The notes under the pieces are model-generated. The model ran no database searches. It was not told where the DNA came from and saw only the letters and a list, made by a program, of their open reading frames with translations. Shown here piece by piece: positions 1 to 9,120 of a DNA stretch of 42,972 nucleotides; the stretch's first letter is position 1; each line of letters starts with the position of its first letter. The stretch is from positions 1 through 42,972 of IMG/VR virus record IMGVR_UViG_3300027896_000082; one strand, 5' to 3'. The position numbers and the translations under genes are program-made. This stretch comes from a virus.

Positions 1-144
1 TGAATACTGCCGGTAGTATATATTTTAATATTGATAAAACATCACTGAACAACATGGTGTCTGAAAGAGAATAAAATAATCCTCTAGTTGTTTGTATTGA
101 ATCCGTGAGTGTCATTGTATCTGAAAGCGTCCGGTAATATACTG
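1..144. repeat. Terminal overlap with 42829-42972 (circularisation or terminal redundancy)
   Basis: Bases 1-144 match 42829-42972 with one difference, A at 18 against G at 42846. On the minus strand this changes an ATA codon (Ile) to ACA (Thr) in the adhesin. The overlap implies a circular map or circularly permuted genome. The mismatch looks like population variation or an assembly error. Confidence 0.9.
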
Positions 145-1306
145 CCTCTGTTTTTATTGTGTCAGTTAACGTCATTGTATCTGAAAGCGTCCGGTAATAT
201 ACTGCCTCTGTTTTTATTGTGTCAGTTAACGTCATTGTATCTGATAATGCCTTAGCCCAATCGGTTGCTCCGGCGACTTCTGCACCAAAGTTCATAAATG
301 TTCCAGGGGAATATTGATTATTATAAACAGTCGTGCAATAATCAACCGTCTTATAGACAGATAAAAATTCAACTTCTTCAATAAGACCATCCCAAGGATA
401 TTTTGCTACGTGCCAACTTTGTCCGAGTCTCATAACATTACTACCGGCAACTTCTGTTCCAGATGCAGTAGTATCTGATTTAACGTTAGCACCGTCTATA
501 TCAAGATAAAAACCAGTTGAACCATTTTGTCTTAAGGCATAATGATGCCAATTTGAAAAATCTGGACAGGCTTGCGATGGAGTATTGAAATAGTGTCCGG
601 CATCTACGCCATTACCGACATCTGGTTCTATATTATTTGTTCCGGTGATACAATCCGTTATACCGTTGTTATCTGACGAATCACCATAATTTGAATTACT
701 GAGAGGAGTTTGAAAAGTATTATTTACATGATATTGTTTCCAAAGAAAAATTGTTTTAGAGCCTGTTGATACTATTCGATTTGTTGCGTCCATATAATCT
801 GGATTTCCTCTATTAAAATTTTGACATCTACTTATGACACCTGCGGCTTCAATAGGTTTATTTGCCGAAACCTTTGTCATAGTGTTTGCATTTACTGTGC
901 TATCATGGACATGGGAAGTATCATAGTCTTTCATATGATATACGGCGGCATAATCTGAATTCCATGTCGCCGTTGTTGTTTGATTCGATTCAGACGCATA
1001 ACCATAATACATATAAATTACTTTATTTGCCGCCGTTGCCAACGTGCATTTTACATACGCATAAAGTTCACCAGTATTCGGATTATAATAAACTAATTCG
1101 TGAGATAGTTGTGTTGAATCGTCTGTATCATAAAAAATAATATCATATCCGTCACTACGACAGCAATGCCCTCCGTGTGCCGCATCCGCAAGATTTCCGT
1201 CTGTTATGTGGACCATCATTGGGAAATCTGTGATATTCTCCTTTACTTTTGATTTATCAACCGTGACGGATTTTTTATAAGCATAATTTGCATTTGCCCA
1301 CGTCAT
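1..1306 (-). CDS. Tail adhesin, DUF2341 plus LamG-like lectin fold (N-terminal part; gene continues at 42972-42437)
   Basis: The gene begins with ATG at 1304-1306, two bases after the upstream stop, and runs off the left edge. Because the ends overlap, it continues at 42828 and ends at 42437, about 565 residues in total. Residues about 15-110 resemble DUF2341 (a FPMMVHI strand and later a YMYYGYAS strand). Residues about 115-290 resemble a concanavalin/LamG jelly roll, with an IEEVEFLSVYKT edge strand typical of that fold. Then come 20-residue repeats of the type LSDTMTLTDTIKTEAVYY. The lectin fold and the position at the end of the tail module suggest receptor or glycan binding at the virion surface. 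Family calls are by eye. Host-binding is an inference. Confidence 0.75.
   Translation of the reverse strand, partial: MTWANANYAYKKSVTVDKSKVKENITDFPMMVHITDGNLADAAHGGHCCRSDGYDIIFYDTDDSTQLSHELVYYNPNTGELYAYVKCTLATAANKVIYMYYGYASESNQTTTATWNSDYAAVYHMKDYDTSHVHDSTVNANTMTKVSANKPIEAAGVISRCQNFNRGNPDYMDATNRIVSTGSKTIFLWKQYHVNNTFQTPLSNSNYGDSSDNNGITDCITGTNNIEPDVGNGVDAGHYFNTPSQACPDFSNWHHYALRQNGSTGFYLDIDGANVKSDTTASGTEVAGSNVMRLGQSWHVAKYPWDGLIEEVEFLSVYKTVDYCTTVYNNQYSPGTFMNFGAEVAGATDWAKALSDTMTLTDTIKTEAVYYRTLSDTMTLTDTIKTEAVYYRTLSDTMTLTDSIQTTRGLFYSLSDTMLFSDVLSILKYILPAVF
111..230. repeat. Two perfect 60-bp tandem repeats inside the adhesin gene
   Basis: Bases 111-170 and 171-230 are identical, and a third partial copy starts at 231 (14 matching bases). 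The unit is 60 bp, so it adds exactly 20 residues per copy without changing frame. Identity at every base points to recent duplication. Reads shorter than the array could miscount copies, and the contig ends fall in the same place. Confidence 0.95.
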
Positions 1307-1308
1307 AG

Positions 1309-2982
1309 TTAATCACAGAACTCCAGGTCCAGAGACCACTCATAAACATTTGGATAACGTGACGTTTGAACCCAGGAGAACCGAAGGATATTATAATCAG
1401 TATTATAATCGGTGTAATAGAGTCCACTAAGAGTTATCTTTTGTTGCCTTTTTGCGAGTGTCCGAATGCACGTTATTATTGTTTCACAAGTATCTGAACC
1501 GTTTGTGCATCCATCCCACATCGTTCCTGAGATAGACAATGTTTTACCGTTTCTTCCGAGACCATAAACCTCTCGTGTTCCCGAGTCGAAATTTATTGCA
1601 TTCGTGTCAAATGATTGGTTGATATTTAATGTCTCTGGTTGAGGAAGTTTACAAGCGGAAGGACTAGCCAAATGATAAAATAATTCTAAGAATGCTTGCG
1701 TGACACGTAGTTCACTTGTATCTGATTTAATGAGGACTGAATCGATGGATAATTTAGTGAGATACATATTAGCCCCGGCGTGACCTGTTGACGTGTGTTC
1801 AACTCCGAAGGATGTATGTGCCGGGTCTATGTCGGTCCAACTGGTAAAAAATCCACCCCAAGGTTTCGTTGTTAAAGCAACACTTATTAGTTGGTATGCG
1901 GCTCCAGGACTACCTGTTATGACCACTTCATTGTTCAAATAATATTTTGTTCCATCGTGAATACAGATAAGTCTGCATTTCATCGTGTTATCAAGCCAAT
2001 CTGCGGCAACCCAAGCGTTAACTGTCAATGCTTGAGGTTCACTGTTTTTCCATGCGGCATACATGCTATAATCTGCGGAATCAATTGCAAATGAACACGG
2101 AACATGTAAAGTAGACGTGTAAATATAATTTACATCTTCATTATCTACTAAATAATCATAATAATTGGCAAATGGTCCACCGGCTTTTGACCAACTTGTT
2201 ACCGCGACATCGCTTTCCCAAAACCATTCTTCGTGTGCCGGTTCACCGTAATACTGACCCATAGGAGTGCTAAAATAATTATCGTCTGAACCTGTTTTTC
2301 CGCCCAATCCAAATTGAATAGTATTGAGATTTCCCAGTGTCCAAGGCAAACCTGTCGCCGGATTAGTTGCCATATCCCAGGCAAAACCACGATAGGGATT
2401 CAATAGATACCAATACCCTGATTCATTTGGATTTTGTGCTGGAACGTAATGACCCCATTGAGAAATCTTTAATAATTCTGATGGAGAAGAATAATTATTG
2501 GTGCATCCATCCATAGAAACAATTAATTTTAAATATCCATCTTCGGGGCAACCCAACGTGCAAGGTAAATCATTGACATATATTATACCGTTTGTTGGTA
2601 AATATCCTATAACGGAAGCCTGACTCATTAAATCGTAATCGATGGCTATCCTATCCCAATAAAGATGATATTTATAATATGCTGAAAATTTTAGTTTATC
2701 TATTACAGCACCCGCAGGAATCATAGGCGCTATCGTTGAAAAAAAACTTCTTGCCTCCGCATCAGTTCTGTCATTGGTTGTAAATATATATGTAGTATCG
2801 TCATCTTTTATAAATTCCGCAATCATAGAATAATCGTCTGCGGGATTGCCATCACTTGATTCCCATTCTTCAATTGGACAAAGAGGCGCTCCAGATTGCG
2901 ACACTGGAATTAATTGAATAGAATGCGGAGGCATCGTTCCAGAGAACAATAATGAAATACAACTTACAGTTGGACCTGACAT
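1309..2982 (-). CDS. Large tail-tip / distal tail protein
   Basis: A 557-residue protein lying after the tape measure and two small tail proteins, which is the usual place of distal-tail or baseplate components. An upstream in-frame ATG at 3024 exists, but the start at 2982 is preferred: it forms a TAATG stop-start overlap with the preceding gene and has an AGAGGA sequence just upstream. The middle has glycine/tryptophan-rich beta-sandwich sequence (LPWTLGNLNTIQFGLGG). The last 110 residues look like a separate tail domain ending in EWSLDLEFCD. It is cysteine-rich, about 15 residues including a CTNGSDTCETIITC cluster. No enzyme motif was seen. The structural role is inferred from position. 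Confidence 0.7.
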   Translation of the reverse strand: MSGPTVSCISLLFSGTMPPHSIQLIPVSQSGAPLCPIEEWESSDGNPADDYSMIAEFIKDDDTTYIFTTNDRTDAEARSFFSTIAPMIPAGAVIDKLKFSAYYKYHLYWDRIAIDYDLMSQASVIGYLPTNGIIYVNDLPCTLGCPEDGYLKLIVSMDGCTNNYSSPSELLKISQWGHYVPAQNPNESGYWYLLNPYRGFAWDMATNPATGLPWTLGNLNTIQFGLGGKTGSDDNYFSTPMGQYYGEPAHEEWFWESDVAVTSWSKAGGPFANYYDYLVDNEDVNYIYTSTLHVPCSFAIDSADYSMYAAWKNSEPQALTVNAWVAADWLDNTMKCRLICIHDGTKYYLNNEVVITGSPGAAYQLISVALTTKPWGGFFTSWTDIDPAHTSFGVEHTSTGHAGANMYLTKLSIDSVLIKSDTSELRVTQAFLELFYHLASPSACKLPQPETLNINQSFDTNAINFDSGTREVYGLGRNGKTLSISGTMWDGCTNGSDTCETIITCIRTLAKRQQKITLSGLYYTDYNTDYNILRFSWVQTSRYPNVYEWSLDLEFCD

Positions 2983-3560
2983 TAGATTCCTCTGAATGGA
3001 ATACTTATCTTTATGTCTTCCCATGTTTGGTTATTTGAATGATAGAGAACCATGTAGACATCTGTTGCATTCACCGTTATTTCTAAGTAAAGTCTCTCTA
3101 AATCATACATGGGAACTTCATTCGATATTGTGATATAAAATGGAACTACAAGTTCGTCACCAACATTCAATGTTGAATCCCAATTTAATGCGTAAGATGC
3201 CATATCTATGTAACCAGTTGTTCCTATTTCCGTTGTGTTTCCAGTGGAATCTATTTTCATTAATCTGACCATATAGGTGTTGAATGTCTCATTGTCGCCC
3301 ATACAGGCAACGGTAAATTGTCCTTCTGCAACACCTTGAATATAGAATTGTTTTTTAATGAAATGAGGATAAAATAAAACGAAAGTTGAACTTCCACTTG
3401 AGCAAGCCGTTAAATCCTCCGTATAACATCCGTCATTAATATATTCCTTCACAAGTGTATAGTGACTATCTACTATTCCACCTGCGCCCCCGTATGACCA
3501 CATCCAATGTCCGATATATATTCCGTAGAAGGTTTCGTAGTAAGGCAAGTCGTTGCTCAT
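2982..3560 (-). CDS. Small tail protein, beta-rich
   Basis: A 192-residue protein between the C1q-like fibre protein and the distal tail protein. Its 5' end overlaps the upstream stop by 4 bases and its TAA overlaps the downstream ATG. The N-terminus is rich in Gly, Tyr and Trp. The C-terminal half alternates beta-strand patterns (ELVVPFYITIS, RLYLEITVNATDVYMVLYH) typical of tail-tip jelly rolls. I do not recognise a specific family. Tail location is inferred from context. Confidence 0.6.
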   Translation of the reverse strand: MSNDLPYYETFYGIYIGHWMWSYGGAGGIVDSHYTLVKEYINDGCYTEDLTACSSGSSTFVLFYPHFIKKQFYIQGVAEGQFTVACMGDNETFNTYMVRLMKIDSTGNTTEIGTTGYIDMASYALNWDSTLNVGDELVVPFYITISNEVPMYDLERLYLEITVNATDVYMVLYHSNNQTWEDIKISIPFRGI

Positions 3561-4105
3561 CGTCTTATCCCCATATTAATTATTTTTCCGCCAAAGCCAT
3601 TGTTCCATCCGCCCGTTGGGATGAATGAAATTGCAAATCTACCGTAATATATACCGTTGTTTGGGTCAAGATAAATTATTGCCCCCGTCTTCGAAGAACG
3701 GATTTGTGGAAGTATGACATCTCCGGCTTTGAGATAAAGAACTTTTGCAAGATGAAGATAACCGTATTCGTTTACACTTCCAGTTGAATAGATTGACATG
3801 ATAGCCATGCAACGTTCCATAGCATTTCCATTTATCTTGAATCGTGATTCAATTACTGCGGAATCTGGATTTGCCGCATATCGTATGGCAATATCATATT
3901 CTACAAGATACAATCCAGATGTGACGACTTTTACGGAACCATCGTTAACATTCTGAATGAAATCAGACGTGCACCACTCGAGATTATTAAAAGATACATC
4001 TGTCCAAATGGTTGCCGTAAGTGGCGGGGATGCAATCGTTGGAGACATCGCCTCGTAGAACGGAACTGCCGGGGTCAATGTCTGGTGAACTTCTGCGTTT
4101 CTCAT
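3557..4105 (-). CDS. Tail fibre-like protein with C1q/TNF-like jelly roll
   Basis: A 182-residue protein directly downstream of the tape measure, overlapping it by 4 bases. Residues about 55-170 follow the C1q/TNF pattern: a SGLYLVEYDIAIRY strand, a polar loop, a RFKINGNAMER strand, a YLHLAKVLYLKAGDVI segment, and a final YYGRFAISFIPTGG strand. Such modules form trimeric knobs in many tailed viruses, so a receptor-contact role is plausible. The fold assignment is by pattern only. Confidence 0.6.
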   Translation of the reverse strand: MRNAEVHQTLTPAVPFYEAMSPTIASPPLTATIWTDVSFNNLEWCTSDFIQNVNDGSVKVVTSGLYLVEYDIAIRYAANPDSAVIESRFKINGNAMERCMAIMSIYSTGSVNEYGYLHLAKVLYLKAGDVILPQIRSSKTGAIIYLDPNNGIYYGRFAISFIPTGGWNNGFGGKIINMGIRR

Positions 4106-7101
4106 GCTAACCTGTGCTTCGATTTTCCGGTCTTATCATCCACGAGGTTTGCCCGGAGAACGTTCTTTAAAGTCTCAGCAAGTTTTGAAACATCTTGTTG
4201 ACTATTCACTTGCGGATTATTGATATTCACAATGACACTATTTCTAATCTCACCGGCTGGCCGAACACTTTCCCCACGATGTAAGAGATAAGGTCCGGTC
4301 TCAGGAACGTAGTCGGTTCCATTTGCGTATTGCCCAAGTAGTTCTTTAAACTGAATAGGAACAAAACCTCCGGTCTGCGTCTTTGGAACTAACGTTTGAT
4401 TTGGTATTGGATTTGTTCCAACCGTGTAATTACCCGCATTGTTTGTTGCGAGAAAATCTAAGTAGTCCTGATATTTTGATTTCGCTTCATCTATCATATC
4501 GAAGCCTAAAAGTTTTTTATATGCTTCTGCGGTCTCCGGGTCTTTACTCAGAGTGACCAGAGCCTCATAGTATGAACGTTCAATTGAATTCAATTCCTTG
4601 TATTCTTTTTGAAGGGTTGTCTTATCTTTTGAAAGAATATTATTCTGTTGGTCAATAGAATTCTGTAAATCGATGACATCCTGTTGACGGGTATCTTCAA
4701 GTAGAAACATTTGATGTTGCTGATAATCAATATATGCTTGCAGTATGTCCTTCGCTTTATCGTATGCGGTCTGTTGTTCATCATTTGTCTTATCGTTGTT
4801 CTTTACTTCCTCGTCATATTGGTTTTGCATTTCCTGAATCTTTATTTTCGTGTTCTCGATTTCGAGTTGCTTCATCTCACGTTGCTCTTGTCGAGTATTC
4901 CCACGCCGTCTAATCATTCCTATAAGTTGAAGTTTAAGCATCTGAATATTGTTCTGTTCCATTGCTATCTCTAGGTCGTGATTTGCATCGGTGACTTTCT
5001 TTGTCTCTTGCTCCGTTTCCTTCAATGCGTCATTGTATTCATAGATAGTCTTGAGAACATCAGACATGTTATTTCCGTATTGGTCAAACACGTTTGTCCA
5101 TTCGTTGATATATTGTGAACCGTATTTCTCAGCCATCCCTGCGTATTCCTGGAATTCTTCGAAACCAATCTTACCTTTCTTGAGAACAAGTTCTGCATTC
5201 ATGTCTGAGATTTTCTTTGTTAAATCTGTGATATCTGATTCTAAATTAACTATATTTGTCTTATATGTATCAATCATATCAGAGGCATTGTCGAATGCTG
5301 ATTTGACATCATCCATATTTGGACGAAGTTTTGCCTCTGCATTCGTAAGAGCATCAAGTGTTCCGGTTGTCTGTGCAATCCGTGTATTGACTAAATCCAA
5401 TGTTTTGTTTAATTCTGTCATCGTTGAATTGAGTGATAACGTTGGTATTCCCAACTGGACAAGTTGCTTATTGAGCAATGTTATATATTCACCTTTATCT
5501 TTGGGTATTTTTCCGCCTTCTGGTATTGTCGGAAAAATAGCTTTACCCATGACATCGGTGACTGTTTTCTGTGAAGAATTTTTAAGATATTGAAGAGCAA
5601 TCTGAGCATTGTTCAAAGCGGTGGCTTCTGTATTCGCAGATTCCGCTTGGTCAGTTAAATCAAGATATTGTTTAATGTCTCCAAAGTGAGTGATATCCTT
5701 TAAGACGTTAAGAGATTGACCTAGGGATGATTTAGCCGGATTGAATAACTTATCGTATATCGTGGTCTCATTTGAAGATGCTGGAGAAACGATGTTATCC
5801 AAATATGCTTGTTTTATCGCCTGTGCAGAAGTATCAAATGCTTGGACTGCGGCATCTGCATTTCCACCAGAAAATAAAGTTCCCCACCACAACTGGACTT
5901 TCTTCCACCAGATATCGACACCGGACCATGCTTCACCGACAGAACGTTCAACCTTCTGCATTGATTGGTCGAGTATATCTGCAAGTTTCTGTTGCGTGTT
6001 CATCATTGAGGCAAGTGCGTCATCGGTTCTACCGGTTGCATTCTCAAGGAGACCCATATCGGTAGCCATTCCTTTTACGCCTTCGTCAGATGTTAAAGCC
6101 ATAGCCACACGTAAACTACGCATGTTTGTAATGAGTTGAGGAAGAATCTGAGAACCGTATTTCTTCGTTGCATCATTAATTTGTTGGAAGAAATCTGTGA
6201 GACCATTTACAGATAATGATGTTTCATCGACACTGATTCCATATTTAGCCATCGCTTCTTGGACTGATTTCGTAGGATTCACCAATCCTTGAATCATAAG
6301 ACCGAGACCACGAGTGACGGAATCAATGTGTTGTCCAGCACGAGTAGCCGTTGAGATTGCGGCGGCGACATCCTGGAATTGAACTCCGGCATCTGCGGCA
6401 ATGGGTATGATATATCCTAATGCGGATTGTAAACTATCCAAAGTCATGTTTCCTCGTGCAACCGTCTGAAATAATTCGTCAGAAAGATGAGAGGCATTTG
6501 AAACAGACATACCATACGCATTGAGAATCTCAGTTAATGTTGTGGTGGTTGACTCGATGGAAGCCATACCTGCGATAGCTGTCTTCGTTGCCACATTCAA
6601 TAGATTCATGGCATCCGTGACACTGAAACCGGCTTTAACAATTTCCATTAGACCGGTTGATAAATCACCAACTGATTTACCGAACTTTATTGAAAGATTC
6701 GTTATTCCCACTTCAAGTGACGGCAACGCAGTTCTTGTAGTATCTGTCAATATTGCATTTACTCCAGCCATTTGAACTTCGAAGGAACGGAACGCTTTAA
6801 CACCATCATCGATGAATTGTCGTAATTCGTGATATGCTTTTGTAGCCTGACCAATGATTGCATTAACACCAATAAACTTCATCATTGTAGAGGTAAGAAC
6901 ATTTCCTAATGCGCTATACGCCGTTGATGTCTGAGTGGTTGTCTGTTTCATCGTTGCCCAAACACCATCAGCATTTTTCACTTGCGAAGTAATTGTTCTT
7001 AACGTGCCACTATAACTTTCAAGTTGGCGGGTCATCTCCGCCATTCCTTCATTCGAATATTTTATTGTGACACTTTTTACCACGTCAGCCATTGTTCTCA
7101 C
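4102..7101 (-). CDS. Tail tape measure protein
   Basis: The longest gene (999 residues), following the tail chaperone pair, as expected for the protein that sets tail length. Residues about 90-300 carry the classic tape-measure core: a GDLSTGLMEIVKAGFS segment, TEILNAYGMSVSNASHLSDEL, and AAAISTATRAGQHIDSVTRG. Residues about 590-850 are long charged coiled coil (EQREMKQLEIENTKIKIQEM). The start is either GTG at 7101, overlapping the previous TGA, or ATG at 7092. No membrane segment was obvious. A tail of roughly 150 nm would follow from the usual 1.5 Angstrom per residue rule. Confidence 0.92.
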   Translation of the reverse strand: MRTMADVVKSVTIKYSNEGMAEMTRQLESYSGTLRTITSQVKNADGVWATMKQTTTQTSTAYSALGNVLTSTMMKFIGVNAIIGQATKAYHELRQFIDDGVKAFRSFEVQMAGVNAILTDTTRTALPSLEVGITNLSIKFGKSVGDLSTGLMEIVKAGFSVTDAMNLLNVATKTAIAGMASIESTTTTLTEILNAYGMSVSNASHLSDELFQTVARGNMTLDSLQSALGYIIPIAADAGVQFQDVAAAISTATRAGQHIDSVTRGLGLMIQGLVNPTKSVQEAMAKYGISVDETSLSVNGLTDFFQQINDATKKYGSQILPQLITNMRSLRVAMALTSDEGVKGMATDMGLLENATGRTDDALASMMNTQQKLADILDQSMQKVERSVGEAWSGVDIWWKKVQLWWGTLFSGGNADAAVQAFDTSAQAIKQAYLDNIVSPASSNETTIYDKLFNPAKSSLGQSLNVLKDITHFGDIKQYLDLTDQAESANTEATALNNAQIALQYLKNSSQKTVTDVMGKAIFPTIPEGGKIPKDKGEYITLLNKQLVQLGIPTLSLNSTMTELNKTLDLVNTRIAQTTGTLDALTNAEAKLRPNMDDVKSAFDNASDMIDTYKTNIVNLESDITDLTKKISDMNAELVLKKGKIGFEEFQEYAGMAEKYGSQYINEWTNVFDQYGNNMSDVLKTIYEYNDALKETEQETKKVTDANHDLEIAMEQNNIQMLKLQLIGMIRRRGNTRQEQREMKQLEIENTKIKIQEMQNQYDEEVKNNDKTNDEQQTAYDKAKDILQAYIDYQQHQMFLLEDTRQQDVIDLQNSIDQQNNILSKDKTTLQKEYKELNSIERSYYEALVTLSKDPETAEAYKKLLGFDMIDEAKSKYQDYLDFLATNNAGNYTVGTNPIPNQTLVPKTQTGGFVPIQFKELLGQYANGTDYVPETGPYLLHRGESVRPAGEIRNSVIVNINNPQVNSQQDVSKLAETLKNVLRANLVDDKTGKSKHRLA

Positions 7102-7292
7102 CGTTTTTGTTTATTGGCAATCATTTGTTTTTGTTGTCTTGAAAGGACACGATATTTATGTTCAGTTGGCGTATTATCATAATTCGTGACATTGACTATC
7201 CCACGGAAATCCCAATATGACAAGTCACGTATTTCTTCCATGTTACCAACTTGGATATATGTCCGATATATCCACTCTTTCAAGTTAGTCAA
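7098..7292 (-). CDS. Tail assembly chaperone, downstream (T-like) part
   Basis: A 64-residue frame with TTG as its first start codon and no good ribosome-binding site. The frame is open upstream, without a stop, back to a run of six C (minus strand) near the end of the preceding gene. It is therefore more likely expressed as the C-terminal extension of that gene by -1 frameshifting, as in the G/GT chaperones of many siphoviruses, giving a product of about 184 residues. It directly precedes the tape measure, overlapping it by 4 bases, which is the canonical place for such a chaperone. Confidence 0.7.
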   Translation of the reverse strand: MTNLKEWIYRTYIQVGNMEEIRDLSYWDFRGIVNVTNYDNTPTEHKYRVLSRQQKQMIANKQKR

Positions 7293-7300
7293 TTGTTCTT

Positions 7301-7651
7301 CTACTGTTGGGGGGCTTTGTTTTCCCCTTGCTGAAAATCCGGTGTTAGTTTTATTTCGATACCACGTTTTCCAGCAGTATACACAGCCATGAATAAATCA
7401 ATGAAATCATCTGGATGCAGTTCCAGTAAATCTTTCTCTGAAACTTTCTCATCGATATCATGCAAAGAAAGAAGAATCATGTTCAATCTATATTTCTTAT
7501 CATAATCCTTCTGAGTAATTGACTTCTCTCGAAGTTGTTCATCTATCGGCAACATCTGTTCTAAAAGGAGTTCGTGTTTACCGACTGACCAGTTCGGCAT
7601 TTTGAAGGGCTTCCCTTCTTTCACAAAACTGAGACTATATGTCTTAGACAT
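7301..7651 (-). CDS. Tail assembly chaperone, upstream (G-like) part
   Basis: A 116-residue helical acidic protein between the tail tube and tape measure genes. The size, the gene order (tube, chaperone, frameshifted extension, tape measure) and the acidic helical middle (HDIDEKVSEKDLLELHPDDF) match G-type tail assembly chaperones. These bind the tape measure during tail assembly and are absent from the virion. The sequence family is not specifically recognised. The call rests on synteny and on the frameshift signal near its 3' end. Confidence 0.72.
   Translation of the reverse strand: MSKTYSLSFVKEGKPFKMPNWSVGKHELLLEQMLPIDEQLREKSITQKDYDKKYRLNMILLSLHDIDEKVSEKDLLELHPDDFIDLFMAVYTAGKRGIEIKLTPDFQQGENKAPQQ
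7309..7314 (-). other. Probable -1 programmed frameshift site (C6 run)
   Basis: On the minus strand the end of the upstream chaperone gene reads GCC CCC CAA CAG TAG. A tRNA-Pro on CCC can re-pair after slipping back one base. The -1 frame then continues CCA ACA GTA GAA GAA CAA TTG without a stop into the downstream frame. The Gln codon in the A site does not re-pair well, so this would be a single-tRNA slip, not a canonical tandem heptamer. Confidence 0.6.
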
Positions 7652-7672
7652 GTTTCACCTGATGTTCTTCCC

Positions 7673-7732
7673 CCGGAGTTGAACCGAGTTCATTCCCACG
7701 AAAGAATTAGAGAAGGGGAAATTAATCCCCTT
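7673..7732 (-). repeat. Intergenic element after the tail tube gene: hairpin plus T-arm-like motif
   Basis: On the minus strand the tube stop codon lies in a 7-bp hairpin (arms 7726-7732 and 7713-7719) followed by pyrimidine-rich sequence. Then come GTGGGAAT and a CGGTTCAACTCCGG motif (rc of 7673-7686) shaped like a tRNA T arm. The same arrangement follows the major capsid gene at 11222-11286. It could act as an mRNA 3'-end, a stabiliser or an attenuator. Confidence 0.6.
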
Positions 7733-8615
7733 AGACGGTTGCGTATGAGATGGTCGTTCCAGTGAAGGGAGCATTCTCTTTCATTATATCTCCACTGATT
7801 CCCTCATCAACCTCACTTGACTTCCATTTGCAGTCTGCGAGAGTGATTTCAGGACACCCTGCGCCACCTAATGCGATGACCAGTGTGAATGCGTTCTGGT
7901 TTACCACATCGGCAAGGTGAACACCACCGCCTTCGTCAAGTGAAATATCACAAGACCCGGTAATATTCAATTCTCCCTCAACCGCATATTGTTTGTCAAG
8001 AGAACCGACATCGAAGTGACTCTTCACACCATTATCAATCGTTAAGTCTAGTGAATTGGTGATGTAAGCCAAATCTCCACTATTCCCCTGGATTGAACCG
8101 GCGATGTTGAATGCGCAGATATCTCCGCTAAGAGCGGCTGGGGCTGAACCTGTTGGTGTGGAACTTGTAACTACACTTTTCACATCGAAGTCCATTGTGT
8201 AAAGCCATTCGTTATTCAATGTTCCAGACACACGGCAGGTTTTACATTTTGCACCTTCGATTTTATAAATGGTCTGGTCAGAACCGAGACAGGCATTTGT
8301 TTGAAGATAGAACATTATTGAGTTCAGTGAACAATCAGACGGGTCACGTATAACAGCATCTTCAAATAATGTGTCTCCGCATTGCGGAATATACTCTAAG
8401 TGAAAAGTATAATCATCGCATTGTTCTAGTAATTCATTTGCCTCTGGTTTATCGAAACCTCGAAGTGGTTTATGTTTTGTCGAAATGCCGACTCTTGCAT
8501 CGAGCACCTTAATGGAAATAGGTAGACCCGTAGTTGTGGGGCTTGCGGCTACACCATAAGATGACTCAATATAGTATCTTATTTCCCCTTGAAAGGGAAG
8601 TCCTAGACTTGCCAT
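7731..8615 (-). CDS. Major tail tube protein
   Basis: A 294-residue protein placed before the chaperone pair and tape measure, the usual tube position. It has beta-rich sequence throughout and an N-terminal LPFQGEIRYYIESSYGVAA typical of tube proteins that begin with a G-x-x-xYY strand. It contains about 10 cysteines (among them AKCKTC and GCPEITLADC), unusually many for a tube protein. A strong GGAGGAAA-type ribosome-binding site precedes the ATG, consistent with high expression. A hairpin and a repeated intergenic element follow its stop. Confidence 0.75.
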   Translation of the reverse strand: MASLGLPFQGEIRYYIESSYGVAASPTTTGLPISIKVLDARVGISTKHKPLRGFDKPEANELLEQCDDYTFHLEYIPQCGDTLFEDAVIRDPSDCSLNSIMFYLQTNACLGSDQTIYKIEGAKCKTCRVSGTLNNEWLYTMDFDVKSVVTSSTPTGSAPAALSGDICAFNIAGSIQGNSGDLAYITNSLDLTIDNGVKSHFDVGSLDKQYAVEGELNITGSCDISLDEGGGVHLADVVNQNAFTLVIALGGAGCPEITLADCKWKSSEVDEGISGDIMKENAPFTGTTISYATV

Positions 8616-8647
8616 ATTTTTTCCTCCTTTATTTTAATCCTGATTTC

Positions 8648-9109
8648 TTACGATGCTCCGTAAGTTATCGTCCATGTTATAGTTAATGTGTCATTGATTC
8701 CTTTTACTATCCCTGCAAATACGGAACGTGCTAACATTGTTCCAGCCGCATTTGCATTAAAAAGACCGGCTTCCTTAATGGTTGCAGTTCCATCCCCTGC
8801 CGCCCAATGTCCAACATAAATGACATCGTTATCGTCAGCACCGACTCCTTGTGTTCTACTGGTCAATGCGTTCCGGTCTGTCTCAGCACCCAACGTTGTC
8901 TGAGTAGTATTGTCATTTGTGTCAACGGTTCCAATAGCCATCCAACCTACGGATGGTTCACTGGTTCCCGTCATTTTTTTAGCGACATGAGCATCTCCCA
9001 CATCCATTATTTTATTTTCAACGAACCATTCATCTTTCAATTCGCCATCCGGTCCTCTTAACTCGATATGTAATTTTCCAGTGATTCTTGGTCTCTCGAT
9101 GATTGCCAT
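8648..9109 (-). CDS. Small virion protein (decoration or tail-associated type)
   Basis: A 153-residue beta-rich protein. The pattern of an early GxLHIELRG strand, a central GWMAIGTVDTNDNTTQTTLGAETDR segment and a final DTLTITWTITYG strand is common in tailed-phage structural proteins encoded near the tail tube. Such proteins may decorate the capsid or sit on the tail. The gene has a clear GGAGGAAA ribosome-binding site. No cysteines were noted, unlike its neighbours. The exact role is not determinable here. Confidence 0.6.
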   Translation of the reverse strand: MAIIERPRITGKLHIELRGPDGELKDEWFVENKIMDVGDAHVAKKMTGTSEPSVGWMAIGTVDTNDNTTQTTLGAETDRNALTSRTQGVGADDNDVIYVGHWAAGDGTATIKEAGLFNANAAGTMLARSVFAGIVKGINDTLTITWTITYGAS

Positions 9110-9120
9110 TCTTTTTCCTC

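Noticed and set aside
3024-3024. Start of the distal tail gene at 3024
   Set aside because: It would overlap the previous gene by 43 bases; the ATG at 2982 forms a TAATG junction with an AGAGGA site.
5051-5593. 180-residue open frame on the plus strand inside the tape measure gene
   Set aside because: Antisense shadow of a strongly coding, motif-bearing gene; no start signals or family resemblance.
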